From Microbacterium sp. AB (GTDB taxonomy: Bacteria > Actinomycetota > Actinomycetes > Actinomycetales > Microbacteriaceae), in the NCBI RefSeq assembly GCF_032878875.1, contig NZ_CP118157.1, positions 620,001-684,000 of the forward strand: a stretch of DNA of 64,000 bases, written 5' to 3'. The position numbers and the translations under genes were made by a program. A model generated the notes under the pieces. That model searched no databases. It saw nothing but the letters and a program-made list of their open reading frames with translations, and had not been told where the DNA came from. Shown here piece after piece: positions 8,619-16,547 of the stretch (position 1 is the stretch's first letter; every line of letters starts with the position of its first letter).

Positions 8619-9533
8619 ATGTTCGACAGCCCGCTCTCGGCGTCCGCCTACGAGGTGCTCGGCGTCGAGCCGACCGCCGACGAGGCCGAGCTCCGTCGCG
8701 CCTACCGGCTGCGGCTCCGCCAGACGCACCCCGACACGGGCGGCGACGCGGCCGTGTTCATCCAGGTGCAGCGCGCCTGGGAGCTCGTCGGCACTCCCGA
8801 GGGCCGTGCGGTCTACGACCGCGGGAACGGTCTCGCGTCCGACACGGCGTGGGGCGGCGGGCACGCGCCGCCGGCGAGGGCCGATACGCGCCCGCGGGCC
8901 CGGTCGTACGGGCATCCGGGCGGCTGGCGGCGGGAGCGCTACCTGGAGCTCATCCGCGAATGGGCCGGTCGCGGCGTCGAGGTCCCCGACCCGTACGCCC
9001 CCGACCTGGTGCGCGCGGCGCCCTGGGAGCTCCGCCGCCTCCTCGCCGACGCGCTCGCCGAGGAGGCCACGGCTCGCACCGTGGCCGGCCTCGGCATGGG
9101 CTTCACGGTGTGGCACGACGTGGCCGCGGGGCAGGGCGCCGAGGACAAGCTCGACCACGTCGTGCTCAGCCCGTCGGGCCTCTACGGCGTGATGTCGGAG
9201 GACTTCGGCGGCGAGGTGCGGTTCCGCCGCGGTGAGATCATCGGCCCGGCGGCAGGATCCCGCGCGCCGGTCGCCGCTCTCCTGTCGCGCATGCGCGTGA
9301 TCGCTCGCGCCGCGCGCGTGCGCTTCGGCGGCGCGATCGTCGTGCTGCCCGACGACGACCTCGTGCAGGCCGTCAACCCGCTCGGCACCGTGCGCGGCAC
9401 ACCCGTCGTCGTCGTGCGCCGCAGCGTCCTGCACCACGTGCTGCGCACGGGCGTCCCGGGGGCGCGCGACATCGGCGGCAACGAGCTGTTCGACGTGCGC
9501 ACGCGCCTGCAGGAGACGGTGCGCTTCGTCTGA
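8619..9533 (+). CDS. J-domain protein with NERD-like C-terminal domain
   Basis: 304 residues. Residues 1-70 are a DnaJ J domain: YEVLGVEPTADEAELRRAYR, the HPD tripeptide in QTHPDTGGD and FIQVQRAWELVGTPEGRAVYD; this would stimulate an Hsp70 ATPase. A basic linker follows. Residues about 160-300 (ASGQGAEDKLDHVVLSPSGLYGV-type segment, EVRFRRG) resemble the NERD nuclease-related domain, whose members share an (E/D)...LDHV...PSGLYV pattern. There is no zinc-finger or G/F region, so it is not classical DnaJ. ATG preceded by CGGAGGGAGTGAG, a strong ribosome site, and a TTAGCCT box about 30 bases upstream. The NERD assignment is by pattern only. Confidence 0.75.
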   Translation: MFDSPLSASAYEVLGVEPTADEAELRRAYRLRLRQTHPDTGGDAAVFIQVQRAWELVGTPEGRAVYDRGNGLASDTAWGGGHAPPARADTRPRARSYGHPGGWRRERYLELIREWAGRGVEVPDPYAPDLVRAAPWELRRLLADALAEEATARTVAGLGMGFTVWHDVAAGQGAEDKLDHVVLSPSGLYGVMSEDFGGEVRFRRGEIIGPAAGSRAPVAALLSRMRVIARAARVRFGGAIVVLPDDDLVQAVNPLGTVRGTPVVVVRRSVLHHVLRTGVPGARDIGGNELFDVRTRLQETVRFV

Positions 9534-9568
9534 GACGCTCGGGCGGGTGTGCGTGACTCCGTCGTCAG

Positions 9569-9781
9569 TCAGTCGAGGAGGTCTTCAGGACGAAGCAGCC
9601 GGGACGCGTGGAGGATCTCGACGCCGATCAGGTGGCCCGCGCTGGGCTGGCCGTCGGCGAGGATCGCCACGATCGCACGGCGAACAGGCTGGGACGCCAG
9701 TTCCTCGTCGAGGAAGCGCGGGCCACGGCCGCCGAGCTGGCCGTCGATGAAGGTAACGCCGGGGACGAGAGCATCCACCAA
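9569..9781 (-). CDS. Hypothetical protein, possible fragment
   Basis: 70-residue frame with strongly GC-biased third codon positions, which suggests that it is or was coding. Sequence features: FIDGQLGGRGPRFLDEEL and RRAIVAILADGQPSAGHL, ending HASRLLRPEDLLD. No family recognised and no ribosome site before the ATG. It may be the C-terminal remnant of a longer gene in the accessory patch that starts here. Confidence 0.35.
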   Translation of the reverse strand: MVDALVPGVTFIDGQLGGRGPRFLDEELASQPVRRAIVAILADGQPSAGHLIGVEILHASRLLRPEDLLD

Positions 9782-9879
9782 GCACCCCGACCCGGGATCG
9801 ACGTCCCCCGCCGCACTCTGTCACAGCGACGAAGCCGATCCCTCCCAGGTGCGGAAGGGATCGGCATGAGTGGGTTCGT

Positions 9880-10134
9880 TCAGTGTGACGAACTCGTTGT
9901 GCGTCGCCGTAGAGCGAACGATGTCCACGTCGTCAGCGCCAGGCCGATCACGAGGAAAACCGTCGCCTGAATGGCAGTAGACGCACTGGGAACGTCACCG
10001 CCAGCAGAGACCGCCGCTATCGAAATGAAGAGGATCACCGCGACCAGGCAAAGCAGTCCGCCTGCGAGCGCTCCCAAGGTGAGCCAGCGTGTCGAGAGAT
10101 GCCGGAGGTTGTCTTTGAATGATGTGGTGCTCAT
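9880..10134 (-). CDS. Small two-TM membrane protein, possible immunity partner
   Basis: 84 residues with two hydrophobic segments (TLGALAGGLLCLVAVILFIS and ATVFLVIGLALTTWTSFAL) and a basic C terminus RRRTT. It starts 3 bases after the stop of the upstream secreted-protein gene and has no ribosome site of its own, so translation is probably coupled. A two-TM protein directly downstream of a small secreted, Cys-bearing, Gly/Ala-rich protein is the usual layout of a bacteriocin and its immunity protein. No homologue is recognised, so that role is inference. Confidence 0.6.
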   Translation of the reverse strand: MSTTSFKDNLRHLSTRWLTLGALAGGLLCLVAVILFISIAAVSAGGDVPSASTAIQATVFLVIGLALTTWTSFALRRRTTSSSH

Positions 10135-10137
10135 GAT

Positions 10138-10851
10138 CTACTGCCCCCAGCATCCCACGCCGCCGGTGACGTAGGCGTTGAGGTAGATGGCGTGCACGCC
10201 ATAACTAGCGGTCTTGCAGACGGTGAGGAAGGCGGCATTGGCACCTACCAATGCGCCGATCGCAGTGCTGACACCCGCAGCCGGCGCGACGCCAACCGCG
10301 GCGAAGACTGCCGCGACAGCGCCTGCACCAGCGGCCCCCGCTGCCACGCCTGCGATGAGCGTGTCCGTCTGACACGAGTTCAGCGCCCACTGCCAGAACG
10401 CCCCGTAGAAGCCGGTGTACCCGCTCTTGCCCGTGCATGCGGCAGCAGCCGTCGCGATGATCTGCGCAGTCGCCGTAGACGGGGAGACCGTAAGCCCACC
10501 GCCGATGGTCGTCCACCCTTGCGTTTCGAGAACGTGAGCGAAGTCCGCGATGCCTTGCGCAGACGCCCCTGTATCCTCTGCGGCACCGATGTCGAACGTC
10601 TTGGCGCCGAAGTCGGTGGCGGACTCGAGCGCGTCGAGCTCCGCCGCTTGCTCAGCCGTGAGCGTGCCGCCTTCCTCGAAGATCTGCGTCTCGGGGGACA
10701 CGGGGGGCTCCTCGGCCGCCGATGCCGATGCCGCAACGCCGAACGACACCAGCGAGGCCACGACAGCTCCTATGGGCGTCAGACGGCCTCGGGGTGGTCT
10801 CCTCGCCGGGACCCTGCTCTGAACGGGCTTCGAGCCCATATTGATGTTCAT
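10138..10851 (-). CDS. Secreted bacteriocin-like protein
   Basis: 237 residues. N terminus MNINMGSKPVQSRVPARR is basic, followed by a hydrophobic span TPIGAVVASLVSFGVAASAS and an ASA-AEE signal-peptidase site near residue 46. The mature part has an acidic region and then a C-terminal Gly/Ala-rich hydrophobic domain (ACTGKSGYTGFYGAFWQWAL, AGVAAGAAGAGAVAAVFAAV, GALVGANAAFLTVCKTASYG) with four cysteines and a C-terminal VGCWGQ. This resembles membrane-active bacteriocin or pore-forming peptides more than an enzyme. Strong ribosome site GAAGGAGAGACG before the ATG at 10851, and TAGCGT about 50 bases upstream as a possible -10. Co-transcribed with the 84-residue membrane protein. Confidence 0.65.
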   Translation of the reverse strand: MNINMGSKPVQSRVPARRPPRGRLTPIGAVVASLVSFGVAASASAAEEPPVSPETQIFEEGGTLTAEQAAELDALESATDFGAKTFDIGAAEDTGASAQGIADFAHVLETQGWTTIGGGLTVSPSTATAQIIATAAAACTGKSGYTGFYGAFWQWALNSCQTDTLIAGVAAGAAGAGAVAAVFAAVGVAPAAGVSTAIGALVGANAAFLTVCKTASYGVHAIYLNAYVTGGVGCWGQ

Positions 10852-11149
10852 CGTCTCTCCTTCGATTTCACACTTCGTGCGGTTCGACGTCGAATCCCCC
10901 ACGCTACGCAGAGGACAATCGGGACGCAGTCCCCTCTTCGGGGGACACGGCGGGCACCGAGCTTCCGTCGCAGGCGCTTTCGTGACGTGCCTCGGATGCT
11001 CGGTCGTGATGCGCTCCGGCGCGAGCGGGGAGGGATGCCCCTGCGGGCGTGTCGCGCGCGATATACGGCGGTGCGCCCGTCGACGACTCGCCCGGCCTGC
11101 CCGCCTCTCGTGCGCGGATGCCCGGATGCCGCGCGGATGCCCTGAGCGG
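10852..11149. other. Non-coding stretch upstream of the bacteriocin-like gene
   Basis: About 300 bases. The right end is the leader of the bacteriocin-like gene. The rest has mixed base composition and no coding frame that looks real on either strand. Confidence 0.4.
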
Positions 11150-11356
11150 CTACGTGAGCGGTGCCGTCATAATGATGCGGCGCCCATAGCCGTCGAGACC
11201 CTGCGCGACCTCGGCCCGGATCAACGCGTGGTGGAACGATGCCGTTGCTTCGCCCTCTACGAAGCCAGCGCGCGCGTAGAAGGGCGCGTTCCACGGGATC
11301 TCGGCATATGTGCGCAGGGTGAGTTGCGCGTGACCGCGGCGGCGGGCCTCGTCTCC
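11150..11356 (-). pseudogene. GNAT acetyltransferase remnant (C-terminal part)
   Basis: Reading leftward from 11356 to a TAG at 11150 gives about 68 residues, GDEARRRGHAQLTLRTYAEI then PWNAPFYARAGFVEGE, ending in RRIIMTAPLT. This is the C-terminal half of a GNAT acetyltransferase fold (RGHAQLTLRTY, PWNAPFYARAGF). No N-terminal half precedes it; instead the sequence changes directly into an unrelated HTH gene at about 11355. A broken gene left by recombination. Confidence 0.75.
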
Positions 11357-11778
11357 GCGGTCGTCATGATCGACCGCTTCACCTCGACCGGCGACGTCTG
11401 TAACGTGTGCGAATTGAACGTGTTGTCCTTCCCGCCGAAGTTGAACACCTCGTACGGGCTGTCGAGCGAATCCAGCAGACCATGCGCCGCGGCCATCATC
11501 TTCTCCGCCAACAACTGCCGCGACTCCGCCAGATCCACCCGATGCGCCTCAACCGCCGCCGCCGTAGCCGACCGGTCGAACGACAAGCCCAGCTGCTTCG
11601 CGATCTTCGTCACCACCGCCCCGTACAGTCCGACCGTCTTCGCGATCGAGTTCCGCGACATTTCCTCAGCGTGAAGCTCGTGTACGCGCTGGCGTGTTTC
11701 CGCGGTGACTGGTCGTCCGCGGGGCTGGAGGCCTCCGATCCGGGCGCCTGGGCCGGTGTCAGTAGTTGTGCGTCGTCG
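11353..11778 (-). pseudogene. HTH DNA-binding (phage/terminase-small-subunit-like) gene, truncated
   Basis: The frame reads through GLQPRGRPVTAETRQRVHEL, then MSRNSIAKTVGLYGAVVTKI and SYEVFNFGGKDNTFN-like text before losing similarity at VKRSIMTTAE. The N-terminal RGRPVTAETRQRVHELHAEE plus SRNSIAKTVG matches a resolvase-type helix-turn-helix; the middle resembles small DNA-binding proteins of actinobacterial phages and plasmids. No good start codon lies before the HTH (an ATG at 11661 is inside it) and the 3' end is fused to a GNAT remnant, so the gene is broken at one or both ends. Confidence 0.65.
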
Positions 11779-11799
11779 GAACGGGGGAATGATGGGAGT

Positions 11800-12417
11800 G
11801 TGAGCCTGACGGATTACTTGACGTTCGAGTGGTGGGCGCAGATTTGGATACCGGCGGCACTCGGCGCTGCGACGGTGGTCGTCTCGATCGCTGCGTTAGT
11901 TGCCTCGGGTCGTGCGACGAAGCTCGCGCACGATGTTGAGCGGCAACGGGTGGCGGCGCAAGACGAGCGGGAAAGGACCGAAAGGCGACTTCGTCTCCAG
12001 GAGATGGCGCTTGTCGAGGCTCGTGCGTTGCAACGGTGGCTGTCCGAGGTCCGTCATCAGAGGATCGGTTTCGGCCGGTCGGCGGCCCTCACCAGCCCGC
12101 TTCCTAGAAGCGACGCCGAGGAAGCGCGTCTTGACGCGGAGGTGCTCTTGACTCAGAGTCTTGTGCCCGGGGCCCAGCTGCTCTTCGATTTGACCAGTTA
12201 CGACATCCGCAGCCGGGACCTGGTAGTCCCTGACGGGCGGGATACGGACGAAGGTGAAAGGGCGGTGGCCTATGGGCGCTTGGACGAGAACGATGAGCGC
12301 ACGGCCGCGAGGATTCGCGATTGGGCGCTTGACCCGGAGGGGAGTCTCGACCAGATGAAACGCGATTGGAATATGGTCAGCGACGACGGGAGCGAGTACA
12401 TTTTTGGCGGCGACTGA
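11800..12417 (+). CDS. Membrane-anchored coiled-coil protein of unknown function
   Basis: 205 residues from a GTG at 11800, preceded by GGGGGAATGATGGGA. N-terminal transmembrane helix IWIPAALGAATVVVSIAALV (residues about 14-33), then a charged helical stretch (HDVERQRVAAQDERERTERR) likely to form a coiled coil, and a soluble C-terminal domain containing DLTSYDIRSRDLVVPDGRD and ending YIFGGD. No family recognised. Similar TM-plus-coiled-coil proteins are common in accessory and defence islands, but nothing specific links this one. The codon pattern is less GC-biased than in neighbouring core genes. Confidence 0.65.
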   Translation: MSLTDYLTFEWWAQIWIPAALGAATVVVSIAALVASGRATKLAHDVERQRVAAQDERERTERRLRLQEMALVEARALQRWLSEVRHQRIGFGRSAALTSPLPRSDAEEARLDAEVLLTQSLVPGAQLLFDLTSYDIRSRDLVVPDGRDTDEGERAVAYGRLDENDERTAARIRDWALDPEGSLDQMKRDWNMVSDDGSEYIFGGD

Positions 12418-12548
12418 CACGACGAAGCCTCGGCGGTATGACTCTATTCAGGGACCGTTCCGGGGCTTCTGTCTGGGCGGAATGCTCCACCGTCCACTAA
12501 ACACTGTGCTATGAACGCAAGATTTCCATATTCGATTTCGCTCGACGT

Positions 12549-12713
12549 TCAGCGGCGTGTCGGAATGCCGCTCGGGCGTCCTCGCTTCAGCGTCTCGCCC
12601 AGCCGATCAGCGGCCTTCGCGAGGACGTGCATCTTGCCGCCGATGAGCCTGGACGCTATCCGCTCCGAGCGGACCCACTCGTAGATCGTGCGCTTCGACC
12701 ATCCCCCGAGCAC
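12549..12713 (-). CDS. Excisionase-like HTH protein, short or truncated
   Basis: 54-codon frame from a GTG at 12713 reading VLGGWSKRTIYEWVRSERIA then SRLIGGKMHVLAKAADRLG and ending SGIPTRR. WSKRTIYEWV...RLIGGKMHV is the winged-helix pattern of MerR/excisionase-type HTH_17 domains, in which the wing carries the (R/K)xGxxxxV signature. It is shorter than typical excisionases and lacks the N-terminal LxxxEAA helix, so it is either a fragment or very small. No integrase is adjacent. Together with the HTH/GNAT scar it suggests an old mobile element once sat between dnaJ-like and yajQ genes. Confidence 0.5.
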   Translation of the reverse strand: MLGGWSKRTIYEWVRSERIASRLIGGKMHVLAKAADRLGETLKRGRPSGIPTRR

Positions 12714-12767
12714 AGCGGCCGGACTCTCTGCAGACGGAAACCGAGAACCCCCAGGCCACAGCTCGCC

Positions 12768-13256
12768 TCAGCGGTAGTTGATGAACTGCAGGTCGATGTC
12801 GAGGTCGGCGGCCTTGAGCAGGCGGATGACCTCCTGCAGGTCGTCGCGGCTCTTCGACTGGACGCGCAGCTCGTCGCCCTGGATCTGCGACTTCACGCCC
12901 TTGGGGCCCTCGTCGCGGATGATCTTGCCGATCTTCTTGGCGCTCTCCTGCGCGATGCCCTCCTTCAGCGTGGAGGTGATGCGGTACTCCTTGCCGCTGG
13001 CGACGGGCTCGCCCGCCTCGAGGCTCTTGAGCGAGATGCCGCGCTTGATGAGCTTCGACTGGAAGACGTCGAGGACGGCCTTCGCGCGCTCCTCGCTGTT
13101 CGCCTTGATGAGGATGGCCTCGCCGCTCCACTCGATCGACGAGTCCGTGCCCTTGAAGTCGTAGCGCTGCTCGACCTCCTTGCGCGCCTGGTTGAGCGCG
13201 TTGTCGGCTTCCTGCCGGTCGATCTTGGAGACGATGTCGAAGCTGGAGTCTGCCAT
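12768..13256 (-). CDS. yajQ: YajQ-family nucleotide-binding protein
   Basis: 162 residues, full length. N terminus [20 protein letters not shown] and [17 protein letters not shown], middle [14 protein letters not shown], and C terminus [24 protein letters not shown] are all diagnostic of the YajQ (UPF0234) family. Members bind c-di-GMP, GTP or RNA in the bacteria tested; the role in actinobacteria is not established. Single gene, divergent from the FBP-domain gene. The stop overlaps the in-frame stop of the excisionase-like stub region. Confidence 0.93.
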   Translation of the reverse strand: MADSSFDIVSKIDRQEADNALNQARKEVEQRYDFKGTDSSIEWSGEAILIKANSEERAKAVLDVFQSKLIKRGISLKSLEAGEPVASGKEYRITSTLKEGIAQESAKKIGKIIRDEGPKGVKSQIQGDELRVQSKSRDDLQEVIRLLKAADLDIDLQFINYR

Positions 13257-13299
13257 GACCGAAAGCCTACCCATCCGCCCCGCCGCGCCGGGAGATTCG

Positions 13300-13305
13300 T
13301 AGACT
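13300..13305 (+). promoter_or_regulatory. -10 box for FBP gene
   Basis: TAGACT, 9 bases before the ATG at 13315; near-leaderless. Confidence 0.5.
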
Positions 13306-13314
13306 GTCCGGCGG

Positions 13315-13830
13315 ATGCCCACAGGCGAGGAGGAACGGATGCGACCGCTGACAGAGGACGAGGTCATCGACTCGTTCGTCAACGCGGACGACCGCGAGCT
13401 CGCGGTCGTCGCGCTGCCCCACGACTTCCCGCTCACCGAGTGGGACCACCTCGACTTCCTCGCCTGGCGCGATCCGAACACGCGCAGCCGGGGGTACCTC
13501 GTCGCCGAGATCGACGGCGCGCCGACGGGGGTGGTGCTCCGCGCGGCGTCGAGCACGTCGAACGCGCGCCACGGCATCTGCAACATCTGCCGCACGATGC
13601 AGCCGGGAAGCCAGGTGACGATGTTCACGGCGCGGAAGGCGGGGAGCGCGGGGGAGAAGGGCGACAGCATCGGAACGTACATCTGCGCCGACCTCTCGTG
13701 TCACGAGAACGTGCGCCTCGCGCTGCCGCTCGCGCCGAACGAGTACCGCGCGAGCGTCGACAGGAAGATCGACGGCACCGCTCGGCGGTCGCGGGCGTTC
13801 GTCGAGCGCGTGCTCGAGGACGCCGCATAG
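13315..13830 (+). CDS. FBP-domain (EF-G-binding, treble-clef zinc) protein
   Basis: 171 residues. The C-terminal half carries the FBP domain zinc ligands CNIC (CxxC near residue 88) and CADLSC (CxxxxC near 124), with the [20 protein letters not shown] segment between them. This matches the FusB/FusC-like C-terminal fold in which a treble-clef zinc finger binds elongation factor G. FusB itself gives fusidic acid resistance; most actinobacterial FBP proteins have no proven role and may help ribosome recycling. A paralogue lies at 63585-64000. The second ATG (13339, [13 protein letters not shown]) is a possible alternative start. Confidence 0.85.
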   Translation: MPTGEEERMRPLTEDEVIDSFVNADDRELAVVALPHDFPLTEWDHLDFLAWRDPNTRSRGYLVAEIDGAPTGVVLRAASSTSNARHGICNICRTMQPGSQVTMFTARKAGSAGEKGDSIGTYICADLSCHENVRLALPLAPNEYRASVDRKIDGTARRSRAFVERVLEDAA

Positions 13831-13842
13831 CGCCGGAGGGTT

Positions 13843-14853
13843 TCACCCGGGGGCCGGCCCCGTCGACTCCCTCACCGACAGGTGCGCCGCGATGCGGTCC
13901 ACGCGGTGGCCGCGGTCGCGCGTCGCGAGCCGGCCGATGAGGAGGTCGGTGACGTCACGCCCGGCGCGCTCGCCGGGGGAGGTCACCGTCGTCAGCGGCG
14001 GGTGTGCGAAGGACGCGCCGAAGATGTCGTCGCAGCCCACGACGCTCATCCGACCGGGGACGGCGATGCCGAGCCGCCGGAAGCGCTGCAGCGCCCCGAT
14101 CGCGAGGGTGTCGTTGAAGAAGATCGCCGCGGTCGCCGGCGTCAGGGCGACGGCGTCGGCCGCCGCGGCGCCGGAGGCGAGGGACGGCTGGAAGGAGCCG
14201 ACGGGGATGAGGTCGGCGCCGTGGGCCTCGGCCGCGCCCGTCAGGGCGGCGAACCGGGCGCGATCGCTCCACGAGCTCGCAGGCCCGCGCACGTACGCGA
14301 TACGCCGATGGCCGAGTGAGACGAGGTAGTCGAGAGACTGCGCGAGCCCCGACGGGGTGTCGATGAGCACTCCCGTCAGCCCTTCGATCTCGCGGTTGAG
14401 CACGACGAGCGGGACGTTGTCGGCCATGTCGCGGATGACCGCGTCGTCCGCGCGCGGGGAGGCGAGCACGACGCCGTCGACCGTGCGGGAGAGCTCCCCG
14501 AGCCAGGTCGTCTCGACGTGGACGGACTCCTCCGTGCTGACGAGCAGGTGGAGGTAGCCCGCCGCCTGCGCCTGCGCCTGGCTGCCGCGGATGACGTCGA
14601 GGTTGAAGGGGTTCGACAGGTTCGGCAGCACGAGGGCGACGCTGCCCCGGGCCATCCGGTCGCGGTCGTCGGTCAGCGCGGCGGAGCGGTAGCCCATGTC
14701 CCGGGCCTTGCGCACGATCCGCTCGTACATCGCGGGGCTCACGCGATTCGGGTTCGACAGCGCGCGAGACACGGTCGATGGGGCGACGCCGCACGCCGCG
14801 GCGATGTCCGTCAGGGTGACCCTGCGGGAATTCCTCGGGGAGGGGATCGCCAT
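13843..14853 (-). CDS. LacI-family transcriptional regulator
   Basis: 336 residues. N-terminal LacI HTH: VTLTDIAAACGVAPSTVSRAL (residues about 11-31) with the hinge YRSAAL, then a periplasmic-binding-protein-like ligand domain (GSVALVLPNLSNPF through FHPPLTTVTSPG-like AHPPLTTVTSPGERAG). Start at ATG 14853 because GAGAGGAGC precedes it by five bases; an upstream ATG at 14868 lacks a site. It is divergent from the pxpA-led operon, and the 160-base gap carries several TTGCCA/TGGCAA half-sites, so it most likely represses that operon and itself until the substrate binds. Confidence 0.93.
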   Translation of the reverse strand: MAIPSPRNSRRVTLTDIAAACGVAPSTVSRALSNPNRVSPAMYERIVRKARDMGYRSAALTDDRDRMARGSVALVLPNLSNPFNLDVIRGSQAQAQAAGYLHLLVSTEESVHVETTWLGELSRTVDGVVLASPRADDAVIRDMADNVPLVVLNREIEGLTGVLIDTPSGLAQSLDYLVSLGHRRIAYVRGPASSWSDRARFAALTGAAEAHGADLIPVGSFQPSLASGAAAADAVALTPATAAIFFNDTLAIGALQRFRRLGIAVPGRMSVVGCDDIFGASFAHPPLTTVTSPGERAGRDVTDLLIGRLATRDRGHRVDRIAAHLSVRESTGPAPG

Positions 14854-14870
14854 CGGAGCTCCTCTCACAT

Positions 14871-14972
14871 GGCAAGAAAATTGCCAGATGGATGGCTGAT
14901 GTGGCCGAGACTACCGCACTGCATTTCTGCGAGCCGAGCGGATCTGGCAAGGATCTGGCAAATCTCGTTGCC
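14871..14972. promoter_or_regulatory. Cluster of candidate LacI-type operators
   Basis: Contains GGCAA-N5-TTGCC (14871-14885), ATCTGGCAA twice as direct repeats (14942-14950 and 14953-14961), their inverse TTGCCAGAT at 14881-14889, and GGCAA-N6-TTGCC at 14957-14972. LacI-family proteins bind such inverted TGGCAA/TTGCCA half-sites. Placement between the divergent regulator and operon fits repression of both. Confidence 0.7.
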
Positions 14973-15057
14973 TTTTACGCGGGGGAAACATTCACTTCAA
15001 TAGCGTGCTTCTGACATGACCGAACGGCATGTCCCCGACGACGGAAGGAGCCCCCGG

Positions 15058-15834
15058 GTGACTCGGACGATCGACCTCGTGGCCGACCTCGGCGAGGGCT
15101 TCGGCGACTGGCGCATGGGAGACGACGAGGCGCTCCTTGACGTCCTCACGTCGGCCAACATCGCGTGCGGCTTCCACGCCGGCGACCCCCGCATCATGGA
15201 CCGCACGGTCGCGGAGTGCGTCCGCCGGGGAGTCGCCGTCGGGGCGCATCCGAGCTTCCCGGACCTCGTCGGGTTCGGCCGACGCGCGATGGACCTCACC
15301 GCGGACGAGGTGCGCACGGACGTCGTCTACCAGCTCGGCGCGCTCTCGGCGTTCGCCCGCGTGCACGGCACGCGCGTCGCGCACCTCGCACCGCACGGAC
15401 GGCTCGGCAACCTCGTCGCGACGCGCCCCGACTACGCGGCCGCCGTCGTCGACGCCGTGCTCGGCGTGGACCCGACGCTCGTCGTGCTCGCGCAGGACGG
15501 CGAGCTCGCGTCCGCGGCACGGGCGGCGGGCCTCGCCGTCGGCATCGTCGGGATCGCCGACCGCGCCTACCAGGACGACGGCACCCTCGTGCCGCGCTCG
15601 AAGCCCGGAGCGGTGATCCACGACGCCGACGAGATCGCACGGCGGACGGTCCGGATGGTCCTCGACGGCGTCGTCGAGAGTCGCGGCGGCGTGCTCCTCC
15701 CCGTCGCCGCCGACACGATCCTCCTCCACGGCGACAACCCGTCGGCCGTGGAGCTGTCGCGGCGGATCCGGACATCGCTCGAGGCCGCGGGCGTGGACGT
15801 CGCCCCCCTCGACGCGGATGCGCTCCGCCCGTGA
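15058..15834 (+). CDS. pxpA: 5-oxoprolinase subunit A (LamB/YcsF family)
   Basis: 258 residues from a GTG at 15058, seven bases after GGAAGGAG; an ATG at 15016 is in frame but has no site. Sequence shows LVADLGEGFGDWRMGDDEAL, NIACGFHAGDP and GAHPSFPDLVGFGRR, the family's conserved blocks, with metal/substrate residues in the Asp/His-rich segments. PxpA acts with PxpB and PxpC to open 5-oxoproline (pyroglutamate) to glutamate using ATP. The following genes are PxpB and PxpC in overlapping frames, so the three form a complex. Canonical PxpA reads DLNxDLGE; here it is DLVADLGE. Confidence 0.93.
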   Translation: MTRTIDLVADLGEGFGDWRMGDDEALLDVLTSANIACGFHAGDPRIMDRTVAECVRRGVAVGAHPSFPDLVGFGRRAMDLTADEVRTDVVYQLGALSAFARVHGTRVAHLAPHGRLGNLVATRPDYAAAVVDAVLGVDPTLVVLAQDGELASAARAAGLAVGIVGIADRAYQDDGTLVPRSKPGAVIHDADEIARRTVRMVLDGVVESRGGVLLPVAADTILLHGDNPSAVELSRRIRTSLEAAGVDVAPLDADALRP

Positions 15835-16547
15835 GCATCGCGACCATCCTGCCGACGGGCGAGTCCGCGCTCCGTGTGACGGGGACGACGGGCGACCGCG
15901 AGGCCGACTGGCGCGTCGTCCACGCGCTCGCGCGTCGCGTGACGTCGGACGGCGTCGACGGGGTGCTGAGCGCCATCCCGACGTATGAGTCGGTGCTCGT
16001 CGAGTTCGACGCGACGACGACGGGGTACGCGGCGATGACGGCCGTGCTGCAGGCTCTCCTCGCGGAGATCGACCCCGCCGCGCCCCTCCCCGGTCCCTCG
16101 CGCCGCTTCGTCGTCCCGGTGCTCTACGGCGGCGACGGCGGTCCGGACCTCGGGCACGTCGCCGCCGTCACCGGCCTGACGCCCGAGGGGGTCGTCGCTG
16201 CGCACACCGCTCCGACCTACGTGGTGCGATGCCTGGGCGCCCCGGGCGGCTCGCCCATGCTCGACGGCCCGTCGCTCCCCGTGCCGGTGCCGCGCCTGCG
16301 GAGCCCGCGCACGCACGTCCCGCAGGGAGCCGTCTCGCTCGCGGGACGTCAGGCGACCATCACGCCGGCCGCCGCCCCGGGCGGATGGTGCCTCATCGGC
16401 CGCACGCCGTACACGGTGCTCGACCTCGCCGCCGAGCCGCTCGTGCCCTACGCCCCGGGCGACACGCTGCGCTTCGAGCGGATCGACGAGGCGCGGTTCG
16501 AGGAGCTCGCCGGCCGCCGGCTCGCACCCGAGGACGCGACACGATGA
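15831..16547 (+). CDS. pxpB: 5-oxoprolinase subunit B (KipI-like)
   Basis: 238 residues. GTG at 15831 overlaps the pxpA stop by four bases (GTGA), so translation is coupled. Allophanate-hydrolase subunit-1 fold: GESALRVTGTT near the start, YESVLVEFD, VVPVLYGGDGGPDL, and GLTPEGVVAAHTAPTYVV, then the PRLRSPRTHVPQGAVSLAGRQ block near the C terminus. Forms the ATP-dependent kinase-like half of 5-oxoprolinase with PxpC. In Bacillus the homologue KipI also inhibits a kinase, but the operon context here supports the enzyme role. Confidence 0.92.
   Translation: MSIATILPTGESALRVTGTTGDREADWRVVHALARRVTSDGVDGVLSAIPTYESVLVEFDATTTGYAAMTAVLQALLAEIDPAAPLPGPSRRFVVPVLYGGDGGPDLGHVAAVTGLTPEGVVAAHTAPTYVVRCLGAPGGSPMLDGPSLPVPVPRLRSPRTHVPQGAVSLAGRQATITPAAAPGGWCLIGRTPYTVLDLAAEPLVPYAPGDTLRFERIDEARFEELAGRRLAPEDATR

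Noticed and set aside
6120..9437. Very long minus-strand open frame (over 1100 codons) spanning helicase and J-domain genes
   Set aside because: It is the antisense of several real genes on the plus strand and another frame of the helicase; composition is Arg/Gly-rich shadow text with no domain.
10841..11674. Forward 277-codon frame across the accessory patch
   Set aside because: Antisense to the bacteriocin leader and the HTH/GNAT remnants, which match known folds; no ribosome site or domain.
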